Assembly: GCF_011927825.1 (NCBI RefSeq)
Contig: NZ_JAATJI010000001.1
Coordinates: 2,170,001 to 2,234,000 of the forward strand
Source: Polymorphobacter fuscus
GTDB lineage: Bacteria > Pseudomonadota > Alphaproteobacteria > Sphingomonadales > Sphingomonadaceae
Direction of reading: 5' to 3'
Length of the DNA stretch: 64,000 nt
A program made the position numbers and the translations under genes. A model generated the notes under the pieces. The model was not told the origin of the DNA. It ran no database searches and was given only the letters and a program-made list of their open reading frames with translations. Shown here one piece after another: positions 8,269 to 17,350 of this stretch. Numbering within the stretch: position 1 is the stretch's first letter; each line of letters begins with the position of its first letter.

Positions 8269-9137
8269 CGCTTGAGCGACAGGATCTCGAAAGACCGGCG
8301 CAGGACCGCGCTGGACGCCTCGTAATCCTCGAGCGCGAGGCAGGCGATGAGCGCATCCAGCACCGCAAGCTGGCCGATCCGGCTTGTCATCGCCTCGGTG
8401 CGGAAATTGGTCTCACGCGCCACGGTGAACAGCACGATGTCGGCAAAGGCGAGGATGGGCGACTTGCCGTAGTTTGTCACGACGATGGTCGTGGCGCCGG
8501 CCTCGCGTGCAAGCCGCGTCGCCGTGAGCGTCTCCTGGCTCGATCCCGAATGCGAGATCGTCAGGGTCGCGACATCCGGCCCGGTCAGGCTGGCGCCGAT
8601 CGCTTGAATATGGCTGTCAACCAGCACCCTTGCCTGCACCCCGATCCGCATGAGCCGATAGCCGGCGTCCTCGGCGATCGAGGCTGCGGAGCCGATGCCA
8701 TAGACCTCGACGCGGCGGGCGCGCCGGATGGCCTCCGCCGCCCGGACAAGCGCGGGAATGTCGAGGCTGGCGCGGGTGTCCTGCAACGCCTGGATGTGGC
8801 TCGCAAAGACCTTGCGCACCACCGTATCGGCATGATCGCCAGGCTCCAGATCCTCGTGGATGAACTGGACGGGGGCGACAAGGTCCTGGGCCAGCGCAAT
8901 CTTGAACTGCTGAAAACCGGTATAGCCAAGCGTCTTGGCAAGGCCGACGACGCTGCCTTCCGAAGACTCGGTCTTTTCCGCCAGTTCCGTCACCGACATA
9001 TGGACGACCTCGCTGACGTTATCGAGCACGAATTGTGCGATTCGCCGGCTGGTTGCCGGCAGGCTCGCCGCCATGCTCTGCAGCCGCGCGGCCGCCGGCT
9101 GGATATATTGTCCATGGGTTCGGGGCTGTCTGGTCAT
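8262..9137 (-). CDS. MurR/RpiR family transcriptional regulator
   Basis: A 291-residue regulator: an N-terminal RpiR-type helix-turn-helix (about residues 15-85; SVTELAEKTESSEGSVVGLAKTLGY) followed by a SIS phosphosugar-binding domain (VYGIGSAASIAEDAGYRLMRIG and the phosphate-binding loop ISHSGSSQET). SIS-domain regulators usually sense a phosphorylated sugar or similar phosphoester. The start at 9137 follows GAGG and gives the usual family length; a longer reading to 9377 adds unrelated residues and crosses the divergent promoter region. It is divergent from the TonB receptor-phospholipase C pair and convergent with the HAD phosphatase, so it probably controls this island. Confidence 0.9.
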   Translation of the reverse strand: MTRQPRTHGQYIQPAAARLQSMAASLPATSRRIAQFVLDNVSEVVHMSVTELAEKTESSEGSVVGLAKTLGYTGFQQFKIALAQDLVAPVQFIHEDLEPGDHADTVVRKVFASHIQALQDTRASLDIPALVRAAEAIRRARRVEVYGIGSAASIAEDAGYRLMRIGVQARVLVDSHIQAIGASLTGPDVATLTISHSGSSQETLTATRLAREAGATTIVVTNYGKSPILAFADIVLFTVARETNFRTEAMTSRIGQLAVLDALIACLALEDYEASSAVLRRSFEILSLKRY

Positions 9138-9253
9138 GCCGCCTCGATAGCCTTGCCCTGGTTGGCAGAGAAGCGGATTCACGCCAGCGGGCCGCGAGAA
9201 TCGCGATTGCAACCATAAGCAAGCAAATCGCTGCCCAGAACTGGATATAGATA

Positions 9254-9281
9254 TCTCAGTTTTTGCGGTCGTAATCTGAGA
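9254..9281. promoter_or_regulatory. Inverted repeat, candidate RpiR operator
   Basis: Perfect 6-base arms TCTCAG (9254-9259) and CTGAGA (9276-9281), centres 22 bases apart (two helical turns), lie in the AT-richer region between the divergent RpiR gene and the TonB receptor. Position and spacing fit a dimeric repressor site; no consensus is available to confirm it. Confidence 0.3.
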
Positions 9282-9381
9282 ATGGTTCATTTGCTTGTCA
9301 CAATCGCTCCTTATGCACCGCCTCGGAACACGCGGATGCGACGGCCCAAGGCCAAGCGTCCAGTCACGAAGGGGCAAGGGA

Positions 9382-12270
9382 ATGCGTACCTCAAAACAAC
9401 TGTTGCTTGCGGGGCTGGCAAGCTCGGCACTGACCGTTTCGACCGGCCATGCTCAGGAACTCGCCCAGTCAAGCGCCACGAGTCCGACCGTCGCGCCGGA
9501 TGACACCGGCGCGATCGTGGTCACCGGTTCTCGCATTCCGCGTCGCGAGCTTGAATCGGCCATGCCGGTAACCGTGATGGACTTTGACGAGATGGCGAAG
9601 CTCGGCCGCCTCAACGCCTATGATGCGTTGCGGCTTGTTCCCGCTCTTTCACCAGGAACCGGTGCCTACACGTCTGGCCGTTCGGATAGCCAGGCGGGCG
9701 CCGCCTATCTGAACCTGCGCAACCTGGGCGCCAACCGGACCCTCGTGTTGATCGACGGCCAGCGCCAAGTGTCCGGCACCGTGACCGCATCGCAGGTCGA
9801 CATCAACATGATCCCGGCCGGGATGATTGACCGGATGGAAGTCGTGACCGGCGGCGCTGCAGCCATCTACGGCGCCGATGCGGTAACCGGCGCCGTCAAC
9901 ATCATTACCAAGAAGGATTTTCAAGGCTTCCGCATCACCGCCCAGCAGGGCATCTCCCAGCGGGGGGATGCGCCGGAGACAAATATATCGCTGCTGGCCG
10001 GCGGCAAATTTGCGGATGATCGGGGGTCCGTCACCATCGGGGCGACATACCTGAAGACGGGTGCCCTTCTGCAGTCCGACCGGGCGTTTTCAAGAAACCA
10101 CCTGTCATTCTGGCCAAATCCGGCGAATACCGGACCGCGGGACGGGATTCCGGACAATCTGAGCTATAACGAGTTCTACCTTCCGTACAATTCGGATGTC
10201 CCTGCCCTGTACATTCCCAATAATGACACTTTCTATACCTATTTCCAGGGACAGTTGCAGCCGCTTCTGGGAAAAGAGAAGCTCAGTACCGGCGAGTTCG
10301 CGCGTGTCAACGGGATCAACAATCCCGACGTGATCAGAAGTTACCAATATTATTATCCGATGAGGCTCGGCCAGCGAACGATCGCGGGGATGGCGAACTT
10401 CAGCTATGATCTTGCAGACTGGGTCAAATTCGGCGCCCGTTTTTCCTATGGGCGTACCCAGCCGAGCGGCCAGATTTCCCTCTATCGCGAGGATTCCCGG
10501 ACCCTTTTCGCGGCCCCCTTCGGCGGTGCGGTGGCGCGCATCGATAACCCCTACATGCCAGAAAGTGTCCGCACGCTGTTGACGGGGTTCGGACTGACCC
10601 GGGCCAACATCTCTCGTTACTACGAGAATTGGCCCAAGATCGAAGTCAGGGAAGATCGCCAGACTCTGACCACGTCCCAGAATTTGGGCGGCAAGATTTC
10701 AAACTCCGTCAGTTGGCAAGTCTATTATCAATACGGCCGCACCACGCAGGACATGACGGTGCCCAACATCCCACGGACGTCGCGTTGGGTGGCAGCCCGC
10801 GATGTCATTGCCGACCCCGTGACCGGCCAGCCGGTCTGCCGCGATACGGCGGCACGTGCGGCGGGTTGCGTGCCGTATAATCTGTTCACCAGCGACCCGA
10901 TGACCCAGGCGCAACAGGACTATATCCTCACAACCGTCCGCGGCCGGAGCGAAATTTCCCAGAACCTGTTCGGCGCCGACCTGAACGGGACGCTTTTCCA
11001 ATTGCCGGCGGGTGACGTGTCCTTCGCTGCCGGCGTGGGTCGTCGCACCGAATCGGCCACGATGACCGGCGATCCGCAGACTCTCAGCGGCGACGCCCGA
11101 CCGGGCGGCTTCGAGGGCGTGGTCCCGAGCACCAATGCGCAGGGTTCGCTGGGGGTGACCGAAGCATATGGCGAGCTTGTCGTCCCGATCCTGCGCGACA
11201 GGCCGTTCTTTCGCCGGCTCGAAGTCGAAGGTGCCTATCGCTATTCCGACTATCGCGACCTCGGCGACACGCACACATGGAAGGCTGGCGCCATGTGGGA
11301 GCCGGTCGAAGGGCTGACGATCCGCGGCACCCGGTCGCGCAGCGTGCGCGTGCCCAATTTCGGCGAACTGTTCGCCCCGGTCAACACAGGCATCACCGGT
11401 TCGATCAGCGACCCCTGCCTGTTCGTCAACTATAATGCCACCCCGACGCGGGCCGCAAACTGCGCAGCCTCGGGGGCACCGACCCCGTTGGCCAATTATT
11501 CGGACAATGTGATCGTGCAAAGCGGTGGCAATCCTGATCTGCGGCCGGAAGTATCGAACAGCTATACGTTCGGTACGATCATCCAGCCCCGTTTCGCCCG
11601 GGATCTGAGCATAACGGTCGATTACTGGAATATCGAAATCAAGGATGTCATCACGACATTCCCGCTTCTGCAGATGTTGAACTATTGCGTTGATCTGCCG
11701 ACCACCGACAATCCTTTCTGCCCTTATGTTCAGCGCGGGCCCGACGGCAAGGTCACATTCGTCTCCACCCAGAATGTCAATGCTGCGAGCCTGTCGGTTG
11801 AAGGCGTCGATATCGGTGTGAACTACCGGCTGCCGCTGGGCAGCGGGCGGCTGAACTTCGCGTTCAACGGCAGCTATCTCATCCAGCGCAGGATCGAGGC
11901 CGTTCCCGGTGAGCCGGCTTCGATCATCAAATATGCCGGCGGCTATTCCGATCCTCGCTTCCGCGGCTACCTGCTGACCAGCTTCGACACCGAACGCTAT
12001 ACGGTTTCGCTCGGCACGCAGTTCATCAGCGCAGCGAAGGTCGATCCGAACGTCTCCGAAGAGTTTTACGACGACAACGACATACCCGCGATGGTGTACA
12101 ACGACGTTCAGGTGACGCGTCGGTTCGACAACGGGTTGGAGATTGGCCTGGGTATCAAAAATCTGCTCGATACCAAGCCGCCGTATAACCCGGCCACCCT
12201 CTATGGCGGCGGCGGTCGCTATGATCCGATCGGGCGCACCTTTTTCGCACGCGCCGGTCTGAACTTCTAA
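9382..12270 (+). CDS. TonB-dependent outer-membrane receptor
   Basis: A 962-residue TonB-dependent receptor. From the ATG at 9382 (after GGGGCAAGGG) it has a Sec signal peptide ending near HAQ (about residue 25), a plug domain beginning with GAIVVTGSRIPRRELESAMP and containing LRNLGANRTLVLIDGQR and GGAAAIYGADAVTGAVNIITKK, then a 22-strand barrel ending ARAGLNF with the terminal phenylalanine used for BAM insertion. A longer reading from 9295 lacks a sensible signal. The gene is 24 bases upstream of a phospholipase C gene, so the likely cargo is a phospholipid product or other large phosphoester; the receptor sequence alone does not give the substrate. Base composition is visibly less GC-rich than that of the flanking core genes. 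Confidence 0.93.
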   Translation: MRTSKQLLLAGLASSALTVSTGHAQELAQSSATSPTVAPDDTGAIVVTGSRIPRRELESAMPVTVMDFDEMAKLGRLNAYDALRLVPALSPGTGAYTSGRSDSQAGAAYLNLRNLGANRTLVLIDGQRQVSGTVTASQVDINMIPAGMIDRMEVVTGGAAAIYGADAVTGAVNIITKKDFQGFRITAQQGISQRGDAPETNISLLAGGKFADDRGSVTIGATYLKTGALLQSDRAFSRNHLSFWPNPANTGPRDGIPDNLSYNEFYLPYNSDVPALYIPNNDTFYTYFQGQLQPLLGKEKLSTGEFARVNGINNPDVIRSYQYYYPMRLGQRTIAGMANFSYDLADWVKFGARFSYGRTQPSGQISLYREDSRTLFAAPFGGAVARIDNPYMPESVRTLLTGFGLTRANISRYYENWPKIEVREDRQTLTTSQNLGGKISNSVSWQVYYQYGRTTQDMTVPNIPRTSRWVAARDVIADPVTGQPVCRDTAARAAGCVPYNLFTSDPMTQAQQDYILTTVRGRSEISQNLFGADLNGTLFQLPAGDVSFAAGVGRRTESATMTGDPQTLSGDARPGGFEGVVPSTNAQGSLGVTEAYGELVVPILRDRPFFRRLEVEGAYRYSDYRDLGDTHTWKAGAMWEPVEGLTIRGTRSRSVRVPNFGELFAPVNTGITGSISDPCLFVNYNATPTRAANCAASGAPTPLANYSDNVIVQSGGNPDLRPEVSNSYTFGTIIQPRFARDLSITVDYWNIEIKDVITTFPLLQMLNYCVDLPTTDNPFCPYVQRGPDGKVTFVSTQNVNAASLSVEGVDIGVNYRLPLGSGRLNFAFNGSYLIQRRIEAVPGEPASIIKYAGGYSDPRFRGYLLTSFDTERYTVSLGTQFISAAKVDPNVSEEFYDDNDIPAMVYNDVQVTRRFDNGLEIGLGIKNLLDTKPPYNPATLYGGGGRYDPIGRTFFARAGLNF

Positions 12271-12294
12271 TCCAGAAAAAATGAGGCCGATGCG

Positions 12295-14394
12295 ATGGCA
12301 AGCAACAACAGACGCGATTTCCTGAAGTCAGTCGGCGCGTTGGGCGCCGCCGCCGCGCTTCCCACCAGCATCGACCGGGCATTCGCCGTGCCGGCGCGCC
12401 GGGTGACCGGAACGATCAAGGATGTGAAGCACATCGTGATCCTGATGCAAGAGAACCGGTCCTTCGACCATTATTTCGGCACGATGAAAGGTGTGCGCGG
12501 TTTCGGCGACCGCCACACCGTCCCGCTGCCGGGCAATCGCACGATCTGGCAACAGCATAATGGTGCGCGTGTTCGTCCGCCCTTCTGGCTCGACACTGCC
12601 AAGACCAGCGCCATGCGGGTGCCCGACACACCGCACACCTATCCCGATACCCAGGCGGCATGGAACCAGGGCAGCTTCGGCGCGTGGCCCAAGTTCAAGT
12701 CCGATTACGCCATGGGCTTTTACAGGCGATCGGACATTCCCTTCCAGTTCGCGCTCGCTGAAGCCTTCACGGTCTGCGACGCGTATCACTGCTCGCTGAT
12801 GACCTGCACCGATCCGAACCGGATCGTATTCTGGTCCGGATCCAATTTCGATCCTCGCGAGCGGGCACGCGGGGTCAATTGTCGGGAGAACCGGGCCGAA
12901 ATCTACAATGTGCGGTGCCATGTCAAAGGCGCGATGCCCGATCCTGGCTATAGCTATGGCGGCGATGCCTTCGAATGGGAGACAATTCCCGAAGTGCTCG
13001 AAAAGAACGGGATAGGGTGGCGCATCTATCAGAATCCCAACGACAATTGCTCGGGCCTGTTCCACGGCGGCCTTGCGTTCAAGGGTTTTCGTGATAGCCG
13101 GCCGGGCGATCCGCTGTACGAGCGCGGGATGCGGCACTGGTCGCTCGATGATCTCGCACGGGACGTGCGGGAGGGGACGCTGCCGGCCGTATCCTGGATC
13201 CTCCCCCCGGCGGATTGGTCCGAGCATCCATCCGCCTCGACTCCCATCGAGGGCGCGGAATATACCGCGCGCATCCTCGATGCACTCACGGCGAATCCGG
13301 ACGTCTGGGCAAGCACCGTCTTCTTCCTCAACTTCGATGAAAACGACGGCTTTTTCGACCATATGCCACCGCCTGCGCCGCCCTCCTTCAACAAGGATGG
13401 CACGGTCGCGGGCAAGGCGACCTTCGATCTGGCAGGCGAGTATTACGACGATCATGACGGCAAATGGACGTTGCCGGAAGACAATGTGACAGGGAAGGTC
13501 CGTCCCTGGGGCCTTGGACCGCGCGTGCCCATGGTGGTCGTCTCACCATGGAGCAAGGGCGGCTGGGTCAACAGCGAGACATTCGATCACACCGGCATCG
13601 GGCGGTTTCTGGAAAAGCGCTTCGACATAAATGTGCCCGCCATCAGCCCCTGGCACCGTAAGATGTGCGGCGACCTGACCTCCTGTTTCGATTTCAGCAT
13701 GGATGCGGACCGCAACTTCCCACCCTTGCCCGATGCCCGCGGCTCGCGCGCCGCGCTCGCCGAACAGATGCAGCACTTCCCCATCATACCGCATTTTCAA
13801 TCGAAGGGGATGCTGACCCAGGAACAAGGCCTGCGTCGCTCGCGCGCCTTGCCGTACAGACTGCATGTCGATGCGCGGACACGGCAAGGGGCGGTGACGC
13901 TTACCTTCGTGAACGATGGAACAGTCGGCGCGACGTTCCATGTCTACGACAAACAAAATCTTGACCGCATTCCGCGCCGCTACTGCGTGGAAGCCGGCAA
14001 GACACTCGATGACCAATGGTCAATCGGCGAAAACGGTTTCGATCTTGTTGTGCTTGGATCCAACGGATTCATGCGGTCCTTTCGCGCTCCCCTCCGTACG
14101 GAAGTTCCGGCGCTGGTCGCGCGATACGACAGCCGCCGCAAGGAGATTGCGCTCACCATCGACCATGTCGGCACGAACCCTCTCGATGTCATAATGGCCG
14201 AAGATCGCTACGCCGTGAACGAACCGCTGCGCATCGGCATCACCGCCGGGTCTCGGGCCAAGGCACGTTGGTCGGCCGAAAAAAGCCATGGCTGGTACGA
14301 CTTCACTGTGACGGCAGGCAATTTCGTGATGTGCCTTGCCGGACGAATCGAGGACGGAAAGCCCAGCGTCAGCGATCCGCTGATGCACGTTTAG
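12295..14394 (+). CDS. Tat-exported phospholipase C (phosphoesterase family)
   Basis: A 699-residue enzyme of the phosphoesterase family that includes phosphocholine-preferring phospholipase C (PlcN/PlcH) and AcpA. The N-terminus NNRRDFLKSVGALGAAAALP carries a twin-arginine signal at residues 6-7, so the enzyme is folded before export. The catalytic domain begins HIVILMQENRSFDHYFGT at about residues 44-60. Metal- and phosphate-site stretches include FLNFDENDGFFDH and GLGPRVPMVVVSP. The last 200 residues look like the two small C-terminal domains (DUF756) of phospholipase C: TLTFVNDGTVGATFHVYD and GWYDFTVT. It probably cleaves phosphatidylcholine-type lipids to diacylglycerol and a phospho-head group. 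It is co-directional with the TonB receptor. Confidence 0.9.
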   Translation: MASNNRRDFLKSVGALGAAAALPTSIDRAFAVPARRVTGTIKDVKHIVILMQENRSFDHYFGTMKGVRGFGDRHTVPLPGNRTIWQQHNGARVRPPFWLDTAKTSAMRVPDTPHTYPDTQAAWNQGSFGAWPKFKSDYAMGFYRRSDIPFQFALAEAFTVCDAYHCSLMTCTDPNRIVFWSGSNFDPRERARGVNCRENRAEIYNVRCHVKGAMPDPGYSYGGDAFEWETIPEVLEKNGIGWRIYQNPNDNCSGLFHGGLAFKGFRDSRPGDPLYERGMRHWSLDDLARDVREGTLPAVSWILPPADWSEHPSASTPIEGAEYTARILDALTANPDVWASTVFFLNFDENDGFFDHMPPPAPPSFNKDGTVAGKATFDLAGEYYDDHDGKWTLPEDNVTGKVRPWGLGPRVPMVVVSPWSKGGWVNSETFDHTGIGRFLEKRFDINVPAISPWHRKMCGDLTSCFDFSMDADRNFPPLPDARGSRAALAEQMQHFPIIPHFQSKGMLTQEQGLRRSRALPYRLHVDARTRQGAVTLTFVNDGTVGATFHVYDKQNLDRIPRRYCVEAGKTLDDQWSIGENGFDLVVLGSNGFMRSFRAPLRTEVPALVARYDSRRKEIALTIDHVGTNPLDVIMAEDRYAVNEPLRIGITAGSRAKARWSAEKSHGWYDFTVTAGNFVMCLAGRIEDGKPSVSDPLMHV

Positions 14395-14406
14395 GACAGG
14401 CGGTGC

Positions 14407-14434
14407 CTCGACGCTGGCGCGAGCCAGCGGCGAG
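14407..14434 (+). terminator. Hairpin after phospholipase C gene
   Basis: Strong stem: CTCG and CGCTGGC pair with GCCAGCG and CGAG around the loop GCGA, with one mismatch (11 of 12 pairs). It begins 13 bases after the phospholipase C stop and probably ends the island transcript, although only a short run of T follows. Confidence 0.55.
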
Positions 14435-14481
14435 GTTGATACTTCACCACGGGTTCAGCTGTGCTAGACCAACGGCACGCC

Positions 14482-15834
14482 ATGCGTCCGCTCCCCCGTC
14501 TTGCCGCGCTGCTGGGCCTTTTGGCGGTGCTGATGAGTCCGGTCCGCGCTGGCGCCCAGTCGATCCTGCGCGATGCCGAAACCGAACGCTTTTTCCGCGA
14601 TATCTCGAAGGACATGGTCGTGGCCGCCGGGCTCGACCCCAAGTCGGTGCAGATCGTCCTGATCGGCGATCCCAGTATCAATGCCTTTGTCACCGGCGGC
14701 CAGAACATCTTCGTCCATTCGGGGCTTCTGGTCGCCGCCGACAATGTCGGCGAGGTCCAGGGCGTCATCGCCCATGAGATCGGCCATATCGCCGGCGGCC
14801 ACAATGTCCGCTTCAACGAAGGCGCCGGGCCGGCGACGAGCATATCCCTGCTGTCGCTGGTCGGGGCGGCCGCCGCCGTGGCGCTGGGCGCCGGCGAAGC
14901 GGGCATGGCGCTGCTCGGGCTCGGCACCTCGGCGGCACAGGGCAAGTTCCTGGCCTTCACCCGCGACCAGGAAAGCCGCGCCGACCAGGCCGGCGCCCGC
15001 TATCTCAGCGCCGCCGGCGTTTCGGGGAAGGGTTCGATCAGCTTTTTCCAGAAGCTGCTGGGCCAGGAATTCCGCCTCGCCATCCCGCAGACCAACGAAT
15101 ATGCCCGCACCCACCCGCTGTCCGGGACGCGCATCGCCAATCTGGAAAATGTCTATGACAAGGACCCGGCGTGGAACCGGCCCGCCGACCCGGCGCTGCA
15201 GGCGCGGTTCCTGCGGATCAAGGGCAAGCTGGTCGGCTTTGTTGATTCGCCGACACAGGTGATGCGGACCTACCCGGAAAGCGACATGTCCGACGCCGCC
15301 CATTATGCCCGCGCCTATGCGCTGCATCGGTCGGCCTATCCCGACCAGGCGACGGCGGAAACCGACATGCTGCTGAAGAAGACGCCGAACGACCCGTTCG
15401 TGCTGGAACTGAAGGGCCAGATCCTGCTCGAATCGGGCAAGGTCCAGGCGTCGCTGCCAGTGCTGCGCGAGGCGGTGCGCTATGCGCCGAACGAGCCGCT
15501 GATCCAGACGCTCCTCGGCCATGCGCTGATCTCCACCGAGAATCCCGCCGATTTCGCCGAGGCGGAACCGTTGCTGCGCCGTGCCGTGGCGCAGGACCGC
15601 GAAAACCCCTTTGCCTGGTATCAACTTGGCGTCATCTATGACCGCAAGGGCGATGCCCCGCGCGCCGCGCTGGCGGCGGCGGAACGTTACAGCCTGGAAG
15701 ACAATGCCAAGGGCGCTGCCGCCAACGCCCGGCTGGCGCTCGCCGGCCTGCCGCGCGGCAGCCCCGACTGGCTGCGTGCCGACGATATCGCACTGGTGGC
15801 GGACGATGCGCTGGGCAAGAAGAAGCGGCGATGA
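14482..15834 (+). CDS. M48 family metalloprotease with TPR repeats (BepA-like)
   Basis: A 450-residue periplasmic zinc protease. It has a signal peptide (MRPLPRLAALLGLLAVLMSPVRAGAQ), the M48 zinc motif HEIGH at about residues 98-102, and a third ligand in ESRADQAGARYL at about 164. The C-terminal half contains tetratricopeptide-like helices (for example FVLELKGQILLESGKVQASLPVL, then PFAWYQLGVIYDRKGDAPRA). This arrangement matches BepA/YfgC, which degrades or helps assemble misfolded outer-membrane proteins such as LptD. I chose 14482 over an upstream GTG because it gives a clean signal peptide. Its TGA overlaps the start of the DsbA-like gene, so the two are coupled. Confidence 0.9.
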   Translation: MRPLPRLAALLGLLAVLMSPVRAGAQSILRDAETERFFRDISKDMVVAAGLDPKSVQIVLIGDPSINAFVTGGQNIFVHSGLLVAADNVGEVQGVIAHEIGHIAGGHNVRFNEGAGPATSISLLSLVGAAAAVALGAGEAGMALLGLGTSAAQGKFLAFTRDQESRADQAGARYLSAAGVSGKGSISFFQKLLGQEFRLAIPQTNEYARTHPLSGTRIANLENVYDKDPAWNRPADPALQARFLRIKGKLVGFVDSPTQVMRTYPESDMSDAAHYARAYALHRSAYPDQATAETDMLLKKTPNDPFVLELKGQILLESGKVQASLPVLREAVRYAPNEPLIQTLLGHALISTENPADFAEAEPLLRRAVAQDRENPFAWYQLGVIYDRKGDAPRAALAAAERYSLEDNAKGAAANARLALAGLPRGSPDWLRADDIALVADDALGKKKRR

Positions 15835-16616
15835 TGGACAGGTTGAAAGCAATGATGACGAAGGACGTGCGGCTGGTCTGGGCGATCGCCGGGGCCCTGG
15901 CCGCCGGAGTCGCCGGTGCCGCACTGGCGGCAGCGAACCCGACCGCCGCAGCGCCCGCGGAAACCCCGGCAGGGCGGGCCGCGATCGAAAGGATCGTGCG
16001 CGACTATATCCTCGCCCACCCCGAGATCATCCCCGAAGCGATGACTCGGATGCAGAACCGCGAAGTCACCCGCCTGCTCGATTCGAACCGCAAGGAGATC
16101 GAGACACCCTTCGCCGGTGCCGTCGCCGGCAACCCCAAGGGCGATGTCTCGGTGGTGGTGTTCTTCGATTACGCCTGCCCCTATTGCCGCCAGGGCCATG
16201 CCGACATCGCCCGGCTTGCCGCCGGCGACCCGGGGGTGCGTGTCGTCTATCGCGACTTCCCGGTGTTGTCGCCCGCCAGCGAGGAAGCGGCGATGGCCAG
16301 CCTGTCGGCGGCGCAGCAGGGGCGGTATACGCGCTTTCACGATGCCATGTTCGAAACACCGGGCAAGGTCGCGCACGAACGCACGGTCGCCATGGTCCGC
16401 AAGGCCGGGTTGAACGAGGTGAGGACCGCAAAGGACCTCAATGCACCGGCGCTGAAGGCCGAAATCACCCGCAATCTCGAACTGGGGCGGGCGCTGGGGC
16501 TGACCGGCACGCCGAGTTATGTCGTCGGCAACCAGATCCTGTCGGGCGCCGTCGGCTATGACAAGCTGAAGGAAGCGGTCGCGGCGGCGCGCAAGCCGGC
16601 GGACAGCGCCGGCTGA
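15831..16616 (+). CDS. DsbA family thiol:disulfide oxidoreductase
   Basis: A 261-residue periplasmic thioredoxin-fold protein. A hydrophobic N-terminal segment (about residues 14-35) serves as signal or anchor, followed by an N-terminal helical part (ILAHPEIIPEAMTRMQ) typical of the Com1/ScsC/BdbD-like branch. The active site CPYC is at residues 116-119 and the cis-proline loop is in TGTPSYVVG. It likely forms or isomerises disulfides in exported proteins. It overlaps both neighbours and is second in a five-gene coupled run beginning with the M48 protease, which suggests a joint role in envelope protein quality. Confidence 0.9.
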   Translation: MMDRLKAMMTKDVRLVWAIAGALAAGVAGAALAAANPTAAAPAETPAGRAAIERIVRDYILAHPEIIPEAMTRMQNREVTRLLDSNRKEIETPFAGAVAGNPKGDVSVVVFFDYACPYCRQGHADIARLAAGDPGVRVVYRDFPVLSPASEEAAMASLSAAQQGRYTRFHDAMFETPGKVAHERTVAMVRKAGLNEVRTAKDLNAPALKAEITRNLELGRALGLTGTPSYVVGNQILSGAVGYDKLKEAVAAARKPADSAG

Positions 16617-17350
16617 TGGCGCCGCCGCCTGCCCCCGAGAACCGGCCGCGGATCGATGTGCTGCTGGCGCTGTACCGGGCCGTGCAGGTGTTCTGGCTCG
16701 ACTTTGCATCGGTGATCGCGGCCGGTGTGCTGCTCGTCACCTTGCCGGGGGCCCTGACTCATCACCTGCCGAACACCGCCGACTGGGGCACGTTGACGAC
16801 GACGCTGCGCGGTGTCTGCGCCATGCTGTACGTCGCGCTGGTCAGCTGGGGCGTCGTTGCCCGCCTGGCCGGGCGCGCGCTGCCGCCGCGTCGCTATCTC
16901 AGCGAAGGGCTGGCGCGGGCGACGCCGGGTGTCCAGGTGGCGCTGCTGATCGGCGCCATGGTCGTCGCCGGGTTGACGCTGCAGCTGTTCGCCCGCCATG
17001 GCACCTTCGCCGGCTGGCTGCTCAATTCGCTGCTGCTGACCGCCGCGCTGCTGGCGGTGACGACGCTGATGCCGGCGGTGCCGGCGGCGGTGGTGGAGCG
17101 GCTGGGGCCGATGGCGGCGCTGCGGCGGGCGGCGGCGCTGACCGCGGGGCATCGCGACCGGCTGCTGGCGCTGGCGCTGCTCGTCGGGGTGACGCTGGCG
17201 CCATCGGCGGCGCTGGTCGCCGGGGTCGGCGGGTCGGGCGGCGGCATCTGGCTGCGGTCGATCTTCGAACTGGTCGCCTGGAGCCTTGCCGCCACGGTGC
17301 CCGCCGTGGTCTATGCGCTGCTGCGCGAACCAGCGAGAGAGAGCCAATGA
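16616..17350 (+). CDS. Hypothetical multi-pass membrane protein
   Basis: A 244-residue protein with about five to six hydrophobic segments (residues about 28-48, 65-85, 105-125, 130-155, 180-200, 215-235) and an arginine-rich cytoplasmic patch (LARATPGVQ..., LGPMAALRRAAALTAGHRDR). I recognise no catalytic motif. The pattern MAALRRAAALTAGHR resembles the linker of glycerophosphodiester phosphodiesterase membrane-domain proteins, but I would not name it on that. Its ATG overlaps the DsbA-like stop by one base and its stop overlaps the next gene as ATGA, so expression is coupled to the run. Confidence 0.75.
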   Translation: MAPPPAPENRPRIDVLLALYRAVQVFWLDFASVIAAGVLLVTLPGALTHHLPNTADWGTLTTTLRGVCAMLYVALVSWGVVARLAGRALPPRRYLSEGLARATPGVQVALLIGAMVVAGLTLQLFARHGTFAGWLLNSLLLTAALLAVTTLMPAVPAAVVERLGPMAALRRAAALTAGHRDRLLALALLVGVTLAPSAALVAGVGGSGGGIWLRSIFELVAWSLAATVPAVVYALLREPARESQ

